This document shows, piece by piece, positions 15,185 through 23,113 of a stretch of 32,647 nt of DNA; within the stretch, counting starts at the first letter, position 1, and the number at the start of each line of letters is the position of its first letter. Location of the stretch: NCBI GenBank assembly GCA_029941865.1, contig JAPYTO010000052.1:1-32647 (forward strand). Direction: 5' to 3'. The notes under the pieces were generated by a model. That model saw only the letters and a list, made by a program, of their open reading frames with translations. It ran no database searches and was not told where the DNA came from. Origin of the DNA: Fuerstiella sp. GTDB taxonomy: Bacteria; Planctomycetota; Planctomycetia; Planctomycetales; Planctomycetaceae. Made by a program: the position numbers and the translations under genes.

Positions 15185-18100
15185 TCACCTGGCTTTCGAT
15201 ACCTTGATGGATTTGACGAAGGCAATCACGTCCGCCAGGTCCTGAGGTTTCAGATCTTTTTCCAGGCCTTCCGGCATCAGCGAGACGCCGCTGGCGATCA
15301 GCTCTTCGATGTTGCTGCGAAGCACAACGTCCTGCTTCGCTTCGGCTCGTTTCAATGTAATGCTGTTGGCCGTTTCTGCGGCGATGATGCCGTTGAATGA
15401 GCGGCCCTGTTCCGTCACAACCGTGTAGGTATTGAAATTGGGCTGAGCCTCGCGATTGGGGTCCAGAATCGCCAGCAGCAGATCAGCCTCGGACTTGTTT
15501 TTCACGGAGGCCAGGTCCGGAGCGACCTGATGTCCTACGTCGCCCACTTTATGGCAGGCGGAGCAGATTTTCTTGAAGATCTGTTGTCCGTTGTCGACGT
15601 GTCCCTGCAGTGTCAGGACGTGTTGGTGGTCGGCCACGACTTTCGAACGGTTGGTGACGATCTCCGAACCAAACAGCTTGCTGCTTCTGGATTTAATTTC
15701 ACTGTTGCGGTGAGACAGCAGCACTTGTTTGTGATCCCGTCCGATGTCCCCTCGTTTGACCTTACCAGCTTCCACTGCGTTCAGCAGTGCCCGTGTTCGA
15801 GGAGTCGTCGATATCATCGCGTCAACCACGTCCCGACGGATCTCCGGGCTGTAGCTTCGCCAGCCGGCCAGCAGCAGAGTGGGCACACGATCGGATTCGT
15901 GCAACGCCAGCGCATTCACCGCCGCTTTCTGCAGTTTCTGAGGTGTGCGCGAAGAAAGGTAATTCGGCAGGTGTTGCGCGGCCGTAGCGAAATCAGCGAA
16001 TGCAAGTAATCCAGTGGCCAGCTGACGATCCGCTGCAGTCTGTTTGACATCGGCGGCTGACGCGGCAGCTCGTTCGAAGAGCTGCTGCACCTGTTCTCTT
16101 AGTTTCAGCGACGCTGAGTCATCAGCGAGCAGCGAGGTGACCGATTTTCCTCGCCGACCGAGACCTTCCCCGAGCGCTGACAGCAGGAGTTGCTGTGTTG
16201 CCAGTGAGTGCGCCCTGCCGGTGACAGTTGCCAGGAACGTCAAGGACTGAGCGGCATCCGGGTTGGCCCCGATAATCAGTCCCAGTTCGGAAATGATGCT
16301 GCGGAGGTGGTTTTGCATTGTTGTTGTCTCCGGATCTGACAGCAACTCAGCGGCCAGCTGGTCGGCCGTGTCGCCAATCGACGACAGCAACGCGGTTCTG
16401 ATTTCGCGACCGTTTCGCGGATCCCTGGCCAACAGAGCAAGAGCTTTAACCGCAGCGGGGTCTGATGATTCGCCGAGCGAGAATGCCAACTGAAATCGAA
16501 CGTGTTCGCTGTCGTCATCGCACAGCGGAAGCAACGCCTCAAGCAGCTGGGGTGATTCACGCAGGAAGCGTTCAGACAAACGCACGGCATGAGTTCGAAC
16601 GCGGGGATGGGTGTCAGTCAGTCCCGTTCGAATGTGCTGCGGCTTCAACGCGTTCATGGCGTCCAGGGTACACAGACAATGCATTCGTCCCTGCGGTGTC
16701 TGTGCGTCAGCCAGCAATGATTCGACCAGAGGGATTGTCTTCGGGTTCTGCCGCTCCCACAACAGTCGTTGAGCCGTGTCGCGGTTCCAGCTGTTGTCAG
16801 AATCCAGTTGTTCGACCAGATCTCGGTCGCTCATCGTTCCGATATTTGCTGGACGAATTCGTTTCATGTCGGGACTGACCAGCCGATAAATCCGGCCTCG
16901 GTCATGGCCGCTGGTCAGATGCAGGAACTTCTTGATCTCCTCAGGAATCGAATACGGATGTTCGACGGTCTCGCGGTACATGTCCAGGACGTACAACGTT
17001 CCGTCGGGGGCGTTGACAAAGTTGACGGGGCGAAACCAGTTGTCCGAACACGCCAGGAATTCCTGTCCCCTGTCGGCGCGTTCCGCCCGGTACACGATGC
17101 TGTCTGTGTGCACGATCTTGCGATGAACCAGATTCCCGCCAACGTCGCCGACGAAAGCGTTACCTTGGTACTTTTCCGGATACGCGTTGCCTCGATAGAT
17201 CGTGATGCCGGTTGCCGAGGTGAAATACCCCTCCGGATATTCCGTGGGCACCGCACCTTTCTTCTTTGTGGGGTCCAGCGGAATGAATTCCCAGCCGCCG
17301 TCGCTGTTGATGATCAGTTTGTAGCCCTTGTCGGCGGCTCGCCATTTCTGGCGAACGATGCGCCATGGTTCCGGCGGGCTGATTCTGAAAACCTGTGCGC
17401 TGGCACCATCGGCGGCGATACTGCGAATCAGACCGGACGCAACGAGATACGGATTGCGAGTCAGATAGCCCTGAGGAAAAATGACCTGTTGAATATGGTT
17501 ACTGTTGCTGCAGACGAAACGAGTGCCCCAGTCATCCATCGAGTGACCAAACTGCAGTCCCCCCGTGACCGAATCAAACGTTTCGGTTTTGGGGTCAAAT
17601 CGCAGATCAACGCCGCCGCTGACGGGCAGCAATTTGCCCCGATGTCGCAGAGTTTTGGGATTTCGACCGGCCGCGAAATAGATTCGATTGTCAAGCCCCC
17701 ACTGCAGACCGTTTGTGACGGCCTGGACGTTATCGCGTCCGAAGCCGGACAGCACGACCTCACGAACGTCGGCCCTGTTGTCTCCGTCAGTGTCCTTCAG
17801 GTAATACAGATACTGCGGAGCGATCACAAAAACGCCACCGTTGTAGCAGCAGATCGATGTGGGCCAGCTGATCCCTGCGGCAAAGACAACGCTGTCATCC
17901 ATTCGCCCGTCGCCATTGGTGTCTTCCAGCAGGCGAATGATACCCGCGTCCTTTTTACCACCCCCGTTCGGATTCAGTTTCGTCGGTTCCTGCGAGAATG
18001 GGTAGCCGTGCATCTCCGCGACGTACATCCGACCAAACTCGTCAAAGCAGGCGGCCACGGGGTCACCGACCAGCGGTTCGGCCGCCACCAGTTCAAGACC

Positions 18101-18307
18101 AAAGTCCTCGGCCAGGCGAAAGGTCTGTAGCGCAGCGGTGGCGTCGGTATGAGGAATCCGGGGCATGTCTGCGGCGGTGACCGTGCGACTGATTTCATCG
18201 CCGGATGCATCAGGCAACACAGCCATGACGCAGGCACAACATGCGACCAGGATCGCGAATGTTGATTGGTACGAACGGAGTTGGCGTGACCGAAGGCTCG
18301 GGGGCAT
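15185..18307 (-). CDS. PVC-type dehydrogenase / HEAT repeat / CxxCH cytochrome protein
   Basis: This is a large exported protein of 1040 residues, typical of planctomycetes and often linked to oxidation of sugars or other organics, though substrates are mostly undefined. A signal peptide (AILVACCACVMAVLPDASG, ~18-36) leads to a beta-propeller dehydrogenase-like domain (~60-480). That domain carries the acidic loops DTNGDGRMDD and DTDGDNRADV, suited to calcium, and ends in TLYVLDMYRETVEHPYSIP. HEAT-like helical repeats fill ~500-860. The C-terminal cytochrome c-like module (~895-1040) has a single heme site, CSACH, and later a Met-containing segment (GVSLMPEGLEKDLKPQDLAD), where the Met may be the axial ligand. 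The domain order matches the paired TIGR02604/TIGR02603 families. It is the last gene of a leftward set, 71 nt after the Minf_1886-type gene. Confidence 0.95.
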   Translation of the reverse strand: MPPSLRSRQLRSYQSTFAILVACCACVMAVLPDASGDEISRTVTAADMPRIPHTDATAALQTFRLAEDFGLELVAAEPLVGDPVAACFDEFGRMYVAEMHGYPFSQEPTKLNPNGGGKKDAGIIRLLEDTNGDGRMDDSVVFAAGISWPTSICCYNGGVFVIAPQYLYYLKDTDGDNRADVREVVLSGFGRDNVQAVTNGLQWGLDNRIYFAAGRNPKTLRHRGKLLPVSGGVDLRFDPKTETFDSVTGGLQFGHSMDDWGTRFVCSNSNHIQQVIFPQGYLTRNPYLVASGLIRSIAADGASAQVFRISPPEPWRIVRQKWRAADKGYKLIINSDGGWEFIPLDPTKKKGAVPTEYPEGYFTSATGITIYRGNAYPEKYQGNAFVGDVGGNLVHRKIVHTDSIVYRAERADRGQEFLACSDNWFRPVNFVNAPDGTLYVLDMYRETVEHPYSIPEEIKKFLHLTSGHDRGRIYRLVSPDMKRIRPANIGTMSDRDLVEQLDSDNSWNRDTAQRLLWERQNPKTIPLVESLLADAQTPQGRMHCLCTLDAMNALKPQHIRTGLTDTHPRVRTHAVRLSERFLRESPQLLEALLPLCDDDSEHVRFQLAFSLGESSDPAAVKALALLARDPRNGREIRTALLSSIGDTADQLAAELLSDPETTTMQNHLRSIISELGLIIGANPDAAQSLTFLATVTGRAHSLATQQLLLSALGEGLGRRGKSVTSLLADDSASLKLREQVQQLFERAAASAADVKQTAADRQLATGLLAFADFATAAQHLPNYLSSRTPQKLQKAAVNALALHESDRVPTLLLAGWRSYSPEIRRDVVDAMISTTPRTRALLNAVEAGKVKRGDIGRDHKQVLLSHRNSEIKSRSSKLFGSEIVTNRSKVVADHQHVLTLQGHVDNGQQIFKKICSACHKVGDVGHQVAPDLASVKNKSEADLLLAILDPNREAQPNFNTYTVVTEQGRSFNGIIAAETANSITLKRAEAKQDVVLRSNIEELIASGVSLMPEGLEKDLKPQDLADVIAFVKSIKVSKAR

Positions 18308-18378
18308 GGCGATGCATTTCTCTGACGGGGCGGGCGCAGACCTGGCCGATGCTTAGCGTGTCCTGGCGGCGATGGAAA

Positions 18379-18768
18379 TCAGTTGCGGCTGAAGGCCCGG
18401 GCGGTGTCGATTTCGTAGTCGTCCACGAAGGCTTTTTGGAAGTCGTAGACGTCGACGAAGTCTTCCAGGTGGTCGTCGTCCGTTCTCCGCATCTCGCCCG
18501 CCTCAATCAGTTCAAAGACAATCTTGCCGAAGTCTTCGGTGGCGGTAATGCCCCAGTCCGTAAAGACAGCAACGGTCATCAGACCGAAGTGTTCCTGAGC
18601 AAGTTCCTGAACGCCGTTCAGAAGTTCGTGCGCAGAGACGTGTCCGGTGTTTTCGTTGCTGCGATCCCGGCCCAGATTTTCCTGCGCATGACGGAGAGCG
18701 GAAAACACGAACTGATAAGCATTCGCGTGATAAGTGCGTCGTTGTGATGACTTGTGGACAAGCGTCAT
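18379..18768 (-). CDS. Minf_1886 family protein (Planctomycetes/Verrucomicrobia-restricted)
   Basis: A 129-residue soluble protein whose sequence matches my memory of the PVC-restricted Minf_1886 family (TIGR04138): NAYQFVFSALRHAQENLGR near 16-34, HVSAHELLNGVQELAQEHFG at ~43-62, FTDWGITATEDFGKIVFELI at ~69-88, and a C-terminal DFVDVYDFQKAF. Length is normal for the family and function is unknown. It lies between the PSP1-domain gene and the CxxCH gene on the same strand, with 94 and 71 nt gaps, so co-transcription is plausible. No Shine-Dalgarno sequence is visible before the ATG. Confidence 0.9.
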   Translation of the reverse strand: MTLVHKSSQRRTYHANAYQFVFSALRHAQENLGRDRSNENTGHVSAHELLNGVQELAQEHFGLMTVAVFTDWGITATEDFGKIVFELIEAGEMRRTDDDHLEDFVDVYDFQKAFVDDYEIDTARAFSRN

Positions 18769-18862
18769 GAACAGGATCTCGTGACAACCTGGTAAGTTAA
18801 GCGGCGAGGGCGAAAATGTACAACGCGTGATAATACAATCTCGGACCGGTCGACAGAAGCCC

Positions 18863-19777
18863 CTATTCCGAATTTTGCTCGGGTTCGGGCTGCGGTTGAC
18901 TTTTCGTGCCGTGATTTCCGCGAGATACGACTGTAACGATATCGGACTGATCCATCATTACGCGCCGACCATCCTCCAAACTAATCAAAAGTTTCCGAAC
19001 AAGCAACTCCTGGGCCAAAACCCTTCCCTGGCCCTCACGGGTGACCACAGTTGCGCCAACCTTCGGCAATTCCTTGCGGTGAGCTTCATACGTATCGAAT
19101 TCATAACGCAGACAGCACTTCAGACGCCCACATCGACCTGAGATTTTGTTGGGATCAAGGGTCGCCTTCTGCATCTTTGCCATCTTCATGGACACCGGAG
19201 GCATTTCCCGCAGATGCGTGTTACAACAAACCGGCTTTCCGCAGTCCCCGTAATCCGCAAGAAGTCGCGCTTCGTCACGAACGCCAATCTGCCGCATTTC
19301 GATGCGAGTGTTAAAGTTCCGGGCCATCGATTTGACGAGTTCTCGAAAGTCCACCCGCTTTTCGGCAAGGTAGTAGAAGACGATTCGTTCGCCGCCGAAA
19401 ACCTGCTCGACATCGACAAGCTGCATCTGCAGCCTGTCGTCGTTGATCATCTGCTGCCCGTCGGCGAAGAACGTTTTTTCCTTTGCCGCCACTTCTTCCT
19501 GTGAACGCCGATCCTCATCTGTAGGCAGCCGCAGAATTCTCCCGGTGATTACGTTTCTGCCGAGCCATTCCGTGGTGTTTTCATTGGCATCGCACAGGAC
19601 TGTTCCCCATTCCACACCACGATTGGACCTCACGATGACGTCGTCGCCACGGTGAATCGTGTGCTGTCGCTTTGACGAGAATTCGCCCAGGTGCCGCATC
19701 GTGCCGTAACGCACCACGTATGAGGGCGGCTCGGTAGACGGTCTCGGCGCTGATTGTTTCTTGATATCAGTGGACAT
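18863..19777 (-). CDS. PSP1 domain protein (RicT/YaaT-like)
   Basis: The 304-residue cytoplasmic protein carries the PSP1 C-terminal region at ~20-245: VVRYGTMRHLGEFSS, VIVRSNRGVEWGTVLCD, ERIVFYYLAEKRVDFRELVK, and the two Cys motifs GDCGKPVCCNTHL and GRCGRLKCCLRYE. In Bacillus the homologue RicT works with RicA/RicF in a complex that binds [4Fe-4S] clusters and influences RNase Y-dependent mRNA maturation; those Cys are retained here. A C-terminal KOW-like stretch (VGATVVTREGQGRVL) precedes a Pro/Glu/Gln tail. ATG 19777 is preferred to an extension of 38 codons that is Cys/Trp-rich and unlike the family. It heads the leftward group. Confidence 0.92.
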   Translation of the reverse strand: MSTDIKKQSAPRPSTEPPSYVVRYGTMRHLGEFSSKRQHTIHRGDDVIVRSNRGVEWGTVLCDANENTTEWLGRNVITGRILRLPTDEDRRSQEEVAAKEKTFFADGQQMINDDRLQMQLVDVEQVFGGERIVFYYLAEKRVDFRELVKSMARNFNTRIEMRQIGVRDEARLLADYGDCGKPVCCNTHLREMPPVSMKMAKMQKATLDPNKISGRCGRLKCCLRYEFDTYEAHRKELPKVGATVVTREGQGRVLAQELLVRKLLISLEDGRRVMMDQSDIVTVVSRGNHGTKSQPQPEPEQNSE

Positions 19778-20189
19778 GGAACGGGCAAGTCTGAAGAAGG
19801 GGCAGCAGTAATACCAAGTATAGCCGTCCGAACGGTCGCTTGAACAGGCAGCAGGGATTAAGCACCAAAGAGATGTCTGCAACCAACACATTGACCGTCC
19901 AGCAGAACGACGCAGGGTAACCCGCTAATTGCGCAGGCTGAGGCCGAAATGCCGACGCGCGCTGTGTGCCGTGCAACTGTTCTTTGGCGTGATTATTCCT
20001 GTCGAAGGGGCGTCGACCGATATTCTGCATTCCAGCCGGGCTCTGTCCCGATTTCGGAAACAGGCCATCAGGTTCTGCCTGCGCGGGCCAGCGCAGATAT
20101 CAAACCATCGAACATGATGTTCGATGGTGATCCTGGTTTTGTGTTCCGGAGGTGCGCGCATTCCGGGAAGCGAGTAAGGAGACTGCTGT
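19778..20189. other. Divergent spacer between the PSP1 and TpsB-like genes
   Basis: In 412 bp I see no gene. It must contain the leftward promoter for the PSP1 group and the rightward promoter for the TpsB-like gene, but no clear -35/-10 pair stands out. Its main feature is the 25-bp palindrome at 20104-20128. A good ribosome binding site, TAAGGAGA (20175-20182), precedes ATG 20190. Confidence 0.5.
20104..20128. promoter_or_regulatory. Near-perfect 25-bp palindrome upstream of the TpsB-like gene
   Basis: Two 12-nt arms ACCATCGAACAT / ATGTTCGATGGT flank a single central G, 62 nt before ATG 20190. The size and symmetry suit a dimeric regulator's operator, or a tight hairpin in the leader. No T-tract follows. 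Confidence 0.45.
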
Positions 20190-21965
20190 ATGGATGGCCG
20201 CCGATTGACATGTGGGGGACGGTGGCGACGACTTCGAACACTTCTGGTTGTTGTGTCTCTCTTCACGACGTTGTCCGGCTCAACCCTGTTGGCTCAGGAT
20301 CCTGGACGGTATCGGCCAAAGTCGCCGATTGCACGGGCCATGACTTTCCGACTGGCGGATCCTCCGTACCAGCCCCTGGAAGATTCCACCGACGTGCTGG
20401 TCGAGGAACTGAGGGGCATCATGATCCTTGACTGCGCCAGCCGTGTGCAGGACCTGATTGCACCGTTCGACGGTGTTCGCACCGATCCCCTTGCGAATCT
20501 GACCGTCGCTCGAGAAGTCTGTTTCACGGGAACTATAACTCCGTATCTTGGTCGGCCGATCAGTCCGCGATCGCTGAGCGAGATGGCCCGTAACATCGTG
20601 TATCTGTATCGCGACCGCGGACAGCCCGCCGTCGATGTCAGTATGCCGCCAGGCCAGGACATTACGGATGGTGTCGTGCAGGTTGTTATCACCGAATCAA
20701 CGGTCGGCTGCGTCCGGTTCGATTGTAATTGCCGGTTCGACGACTGCGTTCTGCAGCAACAGAGCTGGCTGCGATCCGGGCAACACATTTACGCACCGTG
20801 CCTTGAACAGGAATTGATCTGGTACAACCGGAATCCGTTCCGCGACGTAAGTGTTGACCTGCAACCGGGAATTCAACCCTGCACGACCGACATCGTCTAC
20901 AAAGTGCGTGACAAAAAGACTGTTCGCTGGTACGCCGGATATGAAGACAGTGGTACTCGCCTCACATCAATTGAGCGACTTGTTTTTGGATTCAATCTGG
21001 GGAATGCCTGGGGCAAAGACCGGCAGCTGAGCTATCAGTACACGACAGATGCGGAATTGGACGGAACGATCGGCGTGCATTCAGTGATCTATCAGGTGCC
21101 GATTTTTGAAAACCGCGATACGTGGACCGTGTTCGGCAGTTGGGCCAACATCGATGCTGACCTGGTCGGCCCCAACATCCCCGGCGAAGGATGGCAAATA
21201 TCCGGTCGATACCGTCACACTCTGTGCCAGACACGCTGCCAGGTCGACGAATTGCAGTTTGGGTTCGACACCAAGGGCACCAACAACGACCTCGACTTCG
21301 GCGGCAGTACTGTGTTGAGTCAGAATGCAGAAATCGTGAATTTCATGGTGGGCGTGAACAGTCAGCAGCAGTACAACGACGGTACCACGAATTACGCTCT
21401 GGACATCTTCGGCAGCCCAGGATATCTGCTCGGACGCAACACCAATAGCGCGCTGAGCATGTTGCGTCCCGGTGCCAAAGCAACGTACGCTTACGGTCGT
21501 GCGTCAGTGGAACGAGTGTACAACATCGATTGCCGCCGCGATTTTGTGGTGCGTGCCGCAGGGCAACTGTCAACGGATAAACTGTTGCCCACGGAACAGC
21601 TGGGCTTCGGCGGATACGACACACTTCGTGGCTACGACATGCGTACCGTCAACGGTGATGCCGGCTACTTTGTCAATTTTGAATACCGCACAAAGCCGGT
21701 TTCCGGCTGCTGTAACGGAAAACCAACGTCGTTGACGTTGCTGGCGTTCAGTGACCTTGGTCAGCAATTCAATTATGGAAACAACGCCGGCGAGGCCGAC
21801 GGCGAATTCCTTGCCAGCGCGGGCATTGGCTTCCGCTATCTGGTTGATCCGAACTGCACCATTCGCTTTGACTACGGCGTTCCGCTGACTCGCCTGGGTC
21901 CGCTGACGACTGCTCGCGACAACAGCGCGGGCCGCGTTCATGTGGGAGCAGTTATCGCTTACTGA
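20190..21965 (+). CDS. Outer-membrane POTRA/beta-barrel protein, TpsB (ShlB/FhaC/HecB) family, Cys-rich
   Basis: This is a likely outer-membrane transporter of the two-partner secretion/Omp85 superfamily. It is 591 residues with a signal peptide (LRTLLVVVSLFTTLSGSTLLAQ, ~12-34). A POTRA_2-like domain lies at ~110-175 (ISPRSLSEMARNIVYLYRDR, DITDGVVQVVITES) and a second at ~175-245 (NRNPFRDVSVDLQPG, TTDIVYKVRDK). From ~250 alternating strands make a barrel, with the L6-loop motif LRGYDM at ~475 and a C-terminal strand ending in VHVGAVIAY. Unusually, it has about 17 Cys, spread over POTRA and barrel (VGCVRFDCNCRFDDC, LCQTRCQVDE, SGCCNGK). The ATG has a good TAAGGAGA site. No TpsA-type exoprotein gene is nearby. 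Confidence 0.85.
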   Translation: MDGRRLTCGGRWRRLRTLLVVVSLFTTLSGSTLLAQDPGRYRPKSPIARAMTFRLADPPYQPLEDSTDVLVEELRGIMILDCASRVQDLIAPFDGVRTDPLANLTVAREVCFTGTITPYLGRPISPRSLSEMARNIVYLYRDRGQPAVDVSMPPGQDITDGVVQVVITESTVGCVRFDCNCRFDDCVLQQQSWLRSGQHIYAPCLEQELIWYNRNPFRDVSVDLQPGIQPCTTDIVYKVRDKKTVRWYAGYEDSGTRLTSIERLVFGFNLGNAWGKDRQLSYQYTTDAELDGTIGVHSVIYQVPIFENRDTWTVFGSWANIDADLVGPNIPGEGWQISGRYRHTLCQTRCQVDELQFGFDTKGTNNDLDFGGSTVLSQNAEIVNFMVGVNSQQQYNDGTTNYALDIFGSPGYLLGRNTNSALSMLRPGAKATYAYGRASVERVYNIDCRRDFVVRAAGQLSTDKLLPTEQLGFGGYDTLRGYDMRTVNGDAGYFVNFEYRTKPVSGCCNGKPTSLTLLAFSDLGQQFNYGNNAGEADGEFLASAGIGFRYLVDPNCTIRFDYGVPLTRLGPLTTARDNSAGRVHVGAVIAY

Positions 21966-22028
21966 CAGAACGCCGAGTCGTTCGTGGCGGTGTGGTTCAG
22001 CGTCAGTGGGCGTCGAATCGAACGTTGA

Positions 22029-22733
22029 CTATTCTCCGAGCGCCGCGTCTGCTTCGATGATCACGTGATACGCATCGACACTGTTTTCTGCAGCTCGCAG
22101 ATCGTCCAGAAAACCGGGCGTTTGAAACAGACGACCCAGTCGCGCAAGAATCTTCAGATGAGTGTTGCTGTCTCGAGACAACACAAGAAAGAACATGTCG
22201 GTCAGCTGCCGCCCAGGACCACCGAATGGGATGCCGGAGACCGTTCGGCCGAACGCAATCAGTGGCTCGCCCAAAGCGTCCGGCATGCGGCTCTGCGGAT
22301 GAGGCACTGCGATGCCGCCGTCGAACCCCGTTGAACAGAAGTCCTCGCGCTGTCGGACCGCCTGCAGAATGGCGGACGAATCAAACACCTGCCATGTGCG
22401 GCCGGCGGTTTCCACCAACTGCTTCAGCACAGACGGTTTTGTTCCCGCGTCCAGAGGTACGGCCACAAGATCCGGATGCAGCAGGCTGCTGACCGGCGAA
22501 TGCGACGCAACTTCTGTCGAATGCTGAGAGCGTTCCAGCACGGCGAGATCGGCCTGGTTGAACTGAGGGATTTCCTGTTCCAGCCAGTTTGTGATTTCCG
22601 TCTTATTGAACCGCCATTCGCCGGCCACGCGTCGACCCGGAATGTGGCCGCGACTGACCTGCTTTTCGACAACACGCCGTTCTTTGCCAAGCTGACGAGT
22701 CAGCTCTTCTATTGTGTAGTAGTCTCGAGACAT
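22029..22733 (-). CDS. HTH domain fused to PTS EIIA (fructose/nitrogen type)
   Basis: The 234-residue protein combines an N-terminal excisionase/MerR-like DNA-binding domain (~1-55: YYTIEELTRQLGKERRVVEK, GRRVAGEWRFNKTEITNWL) with a C-terminal PTS_EIIA_2 domain (~85-230). The EIIA phospho-acceptor His is in GGIAVPHPQ (~150-160), and TDMFFLVLSRDSNTHLKILARL follows as in PtsN/FruA EIIA. EIIA domains of this type accept phosphate from HPr; with a DNA-binding domain attached it probably links PTS or nitrogen status to transcription. ATG 22733 is chosen because GGAGGG lies 9 nt upstream; the longer frame to 22865 adds nothing family-like. It is convergent with the TpsB-like gene, with no sugar permease adjacent. 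Confidence 0.88.
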   Translation of the reverse strand: MSRDYYTIEELTRQLGKERRVVEKQVSRGHIPGRRVAGEWRFNKTEITNWLEQEIPQFNQADLAVLERSQHSTEVASHSPVSSLLHPDLVAVPLDAGTKPSVLKQLVETAGRTWQVFDSSAILQAVRQREDFCSTGFDGGIAVPHPQSRMPDALGEPLIAFGRTVSGIPFGGPGRQLTDMFFLVLSRDSNTHLKILARLGRLFQTPGFLDDLRAAENSVDAYHVIIEADAALGE

Positions 22734-23113
22734 GATTTGTGACCCTCCATCACGGAGGTGCTGCACAGTCGGAGTCGGGTCAAAAACACAGGCAAAGCAC
22801 TTTGCAGACTGCAATTCAGGATGACCGTTGGAACTGTTCAGGAATATGGTGAGCACCGACGCCACAACGGGACGTCAGCAAAATAGGGGGGCGTACATGC
22901 CGGGGAGACGTGGGACAGCCATTAAGCCACTTCGGTCACAGGCAGGACCACCCACTCTAACGCTGAATATCGTCCGTCCTAACACAGATTCGTTAAGAAT
23001 AGGCAGATTTTGCTGATTAATCGCACGGATCCAGGCGGCCTGCAGCTGGCCGGTTTTCTGCTGCCTCTACACCGGCGCCACGAATAACGCGCTGTTCACC
23101 GGCCGACATGGCT
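22734..23113. other. Spacer between the EIIA and glycosyltransferase genes
   Basis: 380 bp, including the false 44-codon extension of the EIIA gene (22734-22865). I see no gene, no dispersed repeat family and no strong terminator. The leftward promoter of the EIIA gene should be here but is not obvious. Confidence 0.4.

Noticed and set aside
16769-18130. Plus-strand frame of 453 codons opposite the CxxCH protein gene
   Set aside because: It is antisense to a clearly conserved gene; long shadow frames are expected in such GC-rich coding DNA and its translation has no recognisable motif.
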